Source: Taenia hydatigena
Lineage: Eukaryota > Platyhelminthes > Cestoda > Cyclophyllidea > Taeniidae
Direction: 5' to 3'
NCBI GenBank assembly: GCA_036345935.2
Contig: JADWOT020001188.1
Coordinates: forward strand, 124,001 to 188,000
DNA: 64,000 nucleotides
The notes beneath the pieces were generated by a model. It made no database searches. It was not told the DNA's origin and saw nothing but the letters and a program-made list of their open reading frames with translations. This document shows positions 59,459-64,000 of this stretch, in pieces. Made by a program: the position numbers and the translations under genes. Numbering within the stretch: position 1 is the stretch's first letter; each line of letters starts with the position of its first letter.

Positions 59459-59648
59459 TCAAATGAGTCAATAAAACAAAGCCAACCAAATCATAATTTG
59501 CCGTGGCTTGATCAAAGCATGGTGAGTTACGCATTTTAAAATCACCCTAATTTTACAGGTGCAAACGCTTGAAGCCGGACAAACTGCGCACACGCACATT
59601 GGCACGTGGATACTTGGGACAATAAAGGCTGTTGACGAAATTGTTTGA
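59459..59648 (+). CDS. candidate two-exon segment with a 37-nt intron
   Basis: Exon 1 ends CAAAGCATG|GTGAGT (59521/59522), the intron is 37 nt and ends CCTAATTTTACAG (59558), with branch-like CTAAT. Exon 2 reads VQTLEAGQTAHTHIGTWILG, then TIKAVDEIV, to TGA at 59646-59648. Exon 1 in the matching phase reads NHNLPWLDQSM and is open back to 59459. Splice sites on both sides are consensus-quality and the intron length equals two other candidates in the window. The product is unknown. Confidence 0.42.
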
Positions 59649-59807
59649 ATGAGTTGGTCACATTCACTGGCTTGTGCCTGTCGTACACACGGCAGACCCG
59701 AGTGTAAGCGACTTGGCATTAGTCTTCCCATCCTCGGCATTTATACCCCCAGAACTAATAAAATAATCATATAGAGTCATAATTTATTTGCACTTTATTG
59801 AACACAG

Positions 59808-59980
59808 TGCAAAAACCAGTGTTCGCTTTTCTCACATCAAAAACTGACGGAAACCACCCTGCAATGAGATTTACGATCACTGGTCGCCTCATGTCTAATA
59901 GGTGCAATAAAGCAGACTTTCCAGACGCTCCCCTTTCAGGTAGCCTACACAACTGGGGAATTCGCATCACCACTACAAAT
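59808..59980 (+). CDS. candidate exon downstream of the 59.5 kb exons
   Basis: After TTTATTGAACACAG the frame reads KPVFAFLTSKTDGNHPAMRF, then LSGSLHNWGIRITTTN, and ends AAT|GTGAGT. It requires a phase-1 upstream exon and ends in phase 0, while the preceding exon (59559-59648) ends with a stop, so the link is not established. The exon ends 10 bp before copy R2 of the tRNA-Arg repeat. Confidence 0.33.
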
Positions 59981-59990
59981 GTGAGTTGAC

Positions 59991-60482
59991 TTCCTTTCTA
60001 GTGCAATTGACTGTCTTTTTCTATTTGGCGCCTTGTTTTAGTTGGTTGATGGACAGATACGGTGCCACCACAAGCAGCGGAGGAAATAAGGTAATTTTAC
60101 GGCCCCGACGGGACTCAAACCCGTAGTCTTCTGATCCGAAGTCAGACGCCTTATCCATTAGGCCACGAGACCAACAGCTACCGCCTTTCCTTTTAACTCC
60201 TTTTCTTCCTCACCATGGCCATCCGCTGTGGTCAAGCAGTACACCTCCTTCTTATACCTGTCTATCCTTTACGACTCTAATGCGGTGATTTCAGCATTTC
60301 CGTATGTACGAACAACTTCTACTTTTAATGACGCCATGGTAGTGGTTAAGGCTGCGTTTGCGGTAGACGCCTTGTAAAGGAGGCGCTCTAGCCGACGACG
60401 ACGAGCAAGGGGATGGGTGGTGGTTCACTAAGTGATCCTGACTTTCAGCATTATTAGCCAGACCCCATGTGCCGCTTTCTTC
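59991..60482 (-). repeat. tRNA-Arg repeat family, copy R2 (5' part, with tRNA)
   Basis: The reverse complement matches 61496-61988 at roughly 95 percent identity over about 490 bp. It includes the tRNA-Arg-like gene and a region reading GTTAAGGCTGCGTTTGCGG. It lacks the part present at 61990-62360. R2 and R1 lie in opposite orientation, separated by about 1 kb of unrelated sequence. Confidence 0.92.
60100..60172 (-). tRNA. tRNA-Arg(UCG)-like gene, all stems paired, altered T loop
   Basis: The 73-nt minus-strand sequence folds as a cloverleaf. The acceptor arms GGTCTCG and CGGGGCC pair (with G-U), the D arm is GCC..GGC, the anticodon arm is TCTGA-CTTCGGA-TCAGA with anticodon TCG, and the T stem is ACGGG/CCCGT, then discriminator G. 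The T loop reads TTTGAGT, not TTCGAGT, so the near-invariant C56 is T, which also damages the B box. No run of four or more T follows within about 100 nt, so RNA polymerase III termination is unclear. Confidence 0.8.
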
Positions 60483-61495
60483 TCTCGGCGAAAGTAGCAA
60501 TTGTTCGTTCCACAACCGCAAGAGTCATTAGTCGCAGCCCAGAAAGTGGGCGCTTCTGATTAGGGAATATTACACTGGCCTCTGCTCTGCCTGTCCGACG
60601 GGCCATATTTGTACCACGGAAGTCTTTCCAATTCCGGCAACTATGCGCAGAAGTGAACCAATCTGAATACCATGCTGATCTTTAGCCTGTCATTTGCACG
60701 GACATTTTAAGGTTATTACTTACCAAATTACCCAACCAACCGAATCAGTGGCAAAGGAGATAAGCACATCACTGCCCTTAAAAACGCGAAGGATTTGGCC
60801 ATTTTCGTTGTCTCTTTTCTGGTACAATGTGTGCTTTCGACTGCGCTTTATTCTTGCGCAAATCACGTCCTATCGCTCCCAATTCATTATACTAGGCCAG
60901 ATAATGAAGTCTATTCGGTCGCTAACTCGTTGATATAGCAATCGGCGTAGAGACGTTGGAGTCACCAAGGTCTTTAAGAGAGATTCTGAGGGACATTTCA
61001 TCTCATTCGACTTATTACCTGTGCGTTGAAAGTGACTGTAATAACTACTATCTGACAGGACACGAAAGACCCCAAGGTGACTAGCAAACCCTACCTACCG
61101 AAGTGTAAAGGACTCACCAGATGGACAACGCAGTCAAAATCGCAACGCGTGCAGCATTTCTTCAGAAGCCTGATGCGATTGATAATGCGGCCCATACATT
61201 TTTAGTGTAACAACACTTCTTTACACAAGCAGGCTACGATAGGATCATTTCTTATTTGCTAGAGACTGATTCGCAAATGCAGCATTTGAAGCTATAAATT
61301 AAAACATGTTCCTCTTTCGACATTATGTGCTGATAAAGAGCTAAGAAAGAGGCCGAAATATATGATATTGTTGAGTTGCTCGGACTCAGATGCGGTTAGG
61401 AAGCGTAGATTGGAATCCAACTGCCCCTCCTTACGTCGAAGAGCCTCGAAATCATTTTGCATGGAACTTCGTAGGGGTTGTGAGAAAAGTAACTN
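60483..61495. other. spacer between repeat copies; ambiguous base at its end
   Basis: About 1 kb of unmatched sequence between R2 and R1. It ends with an N at 61495, directly before the first base of R1 homology. No gene is recognised. Confidence 0.6.
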
Positions 61496-62360
61496 AGAAA
61501 GCGGCACATGGGGTCTGGCTAATAATGCTGAAAGTCAGGATCACTTAGTGAACCACCACTCATCCCCTTGCTCGTCGTCGTCGGCTAGAGCGCCTACTTT
61601 ACAAGGCGTCTACCGCAAACGCAGCCTTAACCACTACCATGGCGTCATTAAAAGTAGAAGTTGTTCGTACATACGGAAATGCTGAAATCACCGCGTTGCA
61701 GTTGTAAAGGATAGACTGGTATAAGAAGGAGGTGTACTACTTGACCACAGCGGATGGCCATGGTGAGGAAGAAAAGGAGTTAAAGGAAAAGGTAGCAGCT
61801 GTTGATCTCGTGGCCTAATGGATAAGGCGTCTGACTTCGGATCGGAAGACTACGGGTTCGAGTCCCATCGGGGCCGTAAAATTGCCTTATTTCCTCCGCT
61901 GCTTGTAGTGGCACCGTATCTGTCCAGCAACGAACTAAAACAAGGGGAACCAGAGGGGAAAAGACAGTCAATTGCACTAGAAAGGAAGGGGTTAAATTAT
62001 AAGCATGTCCAGTGGGAGCCTCGAATCCTCGGCATCCACACTATCAGGACAATGCCTAACTTAATAGACCACCTCTCCACCACCAGTTTCCTTCATTCTT
62101 CTCTATTCCTCTCCACTCCCCCTACATCACCTATTCCCCACGCATTTACCTTTGTACTCACTTCCTGACTCACTTTTGCATCTAACCTCTCTCCTCCAAT
62201 CAGGTGCTATGCTTTGCTGCGGTGAGATATGGAATGACTTATATGGTAGTTAAGGTGTGGCTGAATGAATTGGTGCATTCGGCACGCCTCTACTGCTGGT
62301 CATTCATACCACACAAGACTGACGGTGCGAATCTGTGGGTTGATGGGTCAGTTGCAGTGA
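61496..62360 (+). repeat. tRNA-Arg repeat family, copy R1 (longest copy)
   Basis: About 865 bp. Its first 490 bp match R2 (inverted) and its last 400 bp match R3 (inverted, 45714-46136). R1 therefore joins two parts seen separately elsewhere, which defines a composite repeat unit with a tRNA-Arg-like gene in its middle. No terminal repeats, A-rich tail or protein domain is visible. Confidence 0.88.
61804..61876 (+). pseudogene. tRNA-Arg(UCG)-like copy, probably degenerate
   Basis: Same 73-nt layout as the minus-strand copy with anticodon TCG and an intact TTCGAGT T loop. The acceptor has an A2-C71 mismatch and the T stem (ACGGG/CCCAT) has a C-A mismatch; the anticodon stem has one G-U. No T-run terminator follows within 100 nt. 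It is likely a pseudogene or a weakly functional copy. Confidence 0.7.
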
Positions 62361-62399
62361 GGAATGGGGCATAATACTGCAGAGCAGAGAAGAGCAGGC

Positions 62400-64000
62400 T
62401 TTATTTCATCCATATGCAAATTCAACGTTTTCGATCTTTTGCAGCTCACTCGTCCCAGCTGCAAACACACCTGTCGAACATTCGCAAAACTTGAAGTCAA
62501 ATGCGTATTCCCTTGAGGCTACTGGTTAAAAAAGAGAGAAGTGGCAGAACCCAAATGGGATTCGAGGATGAAATCGAATGGGCAATCCATCACATGTATT
62601 TATATGCTGGTAATAAAGTAGATGAGCAGATGAGAATAATAAAGAATAGATGATTATATGAAAAGGTGAATAAAGGGAATAAGTGATTGCTCGTGCATCT
62701 TGAAAAATTTATTCTCAATGACAAATGAACACCAGTATTCGCAAGACTCCCATTTCATCGATTGTTGCTCAGCTTGTCACCGGTCAGCGAGAGCAGTACC
62801 TAGTTGGGCACTGCTTTTAGCGCTAAGGAGACTTGTGGTGAGTGGAAGAAGGCGTGAAGGACATGAGAAGTAAATATAATAGAGTGTTAAAAAATATTGT
62901 CTTGAGAGAGGGAAGGGAAAATGGGTTTAGAAGTTTGGGTATTATGTGCCCTCGAGTCGTGCATGGGGACAGGACAACACGACGTCAGCTGTGTCTATTC
63001 CATCGTCAGCAATCAAATTATTACCAGGCAGGTTCAAGAGTCTGAACAAGTCTACTTACGATGCACAATAATTTCGCCCCTCGCATTTTGCTAGGTCAAC
63101 ATCCCTCTGAGTACCTGCGGAAGTGGAGACCCTATCTTGACCCCCACTATGGGACACCGCTATGCATTTGACATTTCAGTCAATTAATTCTGATCTAATG
63201 AAGACTGAACTGGGCTTATTGTGCCCTCTCTGAAGTTATATGAAAAGAAAAACCCATTATTGCATGCACTTTGAATGCAGGATTGCTATATTTCCTTTAA
63301 TGGGCAGACCGTTGCCCTTCAGGGTATTTCAAACTACTGCAGAAATAAAAATTCAGCTGAACAAGTAACAGCTTAGAGCTACTCTTTCGAATTAGATATG
63401 CTCGATTTGCAAGTGTTTAGTCTGACAGTAGTAAGGTTTTATAGGTGGCACCGAGGACTTCCATTTTGTCTCACATATCTCTTCCATAGGGACACTATGA
63501 GCAGTTCCAAAATAGGTACCAGGAGTACAACGAAATCATCACCATACATATTACACGAAACATCCTTAGATTGCTCGAAGTGGTTAAATACAATCAAGAG
63601 TTTTTCTTTTTTATGCAGATTTTTAAACTTATTTACTTTTCTAAGCACATTTTTCTGTTTTTTGTGATGGCAGTTTTAGTGAGATCACAAATAAACTGCT
63701 CAAAATGGGAGGAAAAAAGAGGGCTTATTATGCATCACTGACTATAGCGATATGCGCCTTCAAAATCCAGTGCTTCATTTCTCTTAATCTTGCTTCTTGG
63801 CATGTCTTTTGATTAAAGAATTCTACTGCATTCTAAATTGTCCTAGTTTGAAAAGAGAAAGGCCGACTTGACGAGGGATGTGGTGCTTTATTTTTGGACA
63901 TCGAATGCGCAGCAGCCTTCGTTCATGGCATCATGAGGTCAGCCACGCCGGAGGCGATAATACCGTATGTGCTACTACCAAGCTATCCCCATACCTGAGT
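62400..64000. other. no gene recognised
   Basis: AT-rich intergenic-looking DNA to the window edge. Frames at 62842-63045 and 63398-63667 are unsupported, and the latter is driven by T-rich sequence. Confidence 0.35.

Noticed and set aside
59880..59960. Walker-A-like GASGKS in a minus-strand frame near 59.9 kb
   Set aside because: The spacing is wrong for GxxxxGK[ST], and the plus-strand frame has better splice-site support.
60330..60400. Second tRNA (Leu/Ser-like A box GTGGTTAAGGC) inside the repeat
   Set aside because: Only a weak A-box-like match; no B box or foldable cloverleaf follows.
59991..62360. Paired LTRs of a retroelement
   Set aside because: The copies are inverted, the 1-kb interior encodes no gag or pol-like frame, and no primer-binding site or polypurine tract is visible.
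1..64000. Most of the roughly 130 open frames of 60 codons or more
   Set aside because: A stop frequency near 0.06 per codon over six frames predicts about this number at random. Many also need non-ATG starts.

Overview
This window looks like a mostly non-coding piece of a eukaryotic (metazoan) nuclear genome. Open frames are all short: the longest is 188 codons, and long ones sit at low-complexity DNA. Candidate exons end in GTAAGT/GTGAGT-type donors and are separated by very short introns. tRNA genes carry internal A/B boxes, and dispersed repeats, a minisatellite and microsatellites are present. There is no bacterial operon layout, Shine-Dalgarno pattern, integron, CRISPR array or rRNA. 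Many candidate introns are about 33-41 nt. I infer a flatworm (tapeworm- or fluke-like) source from this, but that is inference and not a homology result. No gene could be matched with certainty to a named family, so all gene symbols are empty.

The number of ATG/alternative-start frames of 60 codons or more is about what random sequence of this composition should give. I therefore did not treat an open frame alone as a gene. I relied on splice-site context, reading phase, and conservation between copies inside the window.

Layout. (1) 0.4-2.2 kb: weak plus-strand exon candidates. (2) 3.0-10.6 kb: the best protein evidence, a diverged set of paralogous exons for a hydrophobic, probably membrane, protein. 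Copies lie on both strands (A + at 3.0-3.95 kb, C - at 6.3-5.6 kb, D - at 9.1-8.9 kb, B + at 9.8-10.3 kb) and are interleaved with two inverted duplications (4.5/8.8 kb and 9.1/9.8 kb). (3) 10.9-12.3 kb: short candidate exons with 36-39 nt introns. (4) 19.6-20.4 kb: a four-exon candidate gene, followed by three exon-like micro-segments of 18, 18 and 27 nt. (5) 27.0 kb: a 56-codon frame with a signal-peptide-like start and a nearby AATAAA. (6) 28.2-28.5 kb: a 53-bp minisatellite and a TCGG microsatellite. (7) 30.4-30.9 kb: two degenerate tRNA-derived sequences. (8) 32-58 kb: mostly intergenic DNA with old dispersed repeat pairs, a 240-bp tandem duplication, a strong hairpin, and a minus-strand candidate coiled-coil exon at 52.6-52.8 kb. 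(9) 59.4-62.4 kb: plus-strand candidate exons and a repeat family that carries a tRNA-Arg(UCG)-like gene, with one ambiguous base exactly at a repeat boundary.

The most unusual observations are the unrecognised paralogous membrane-protein exons, the tRNA-Arg-bearing dispersed repeat, the microexon-like cluster, and the recurring 36-38 nt intron class.
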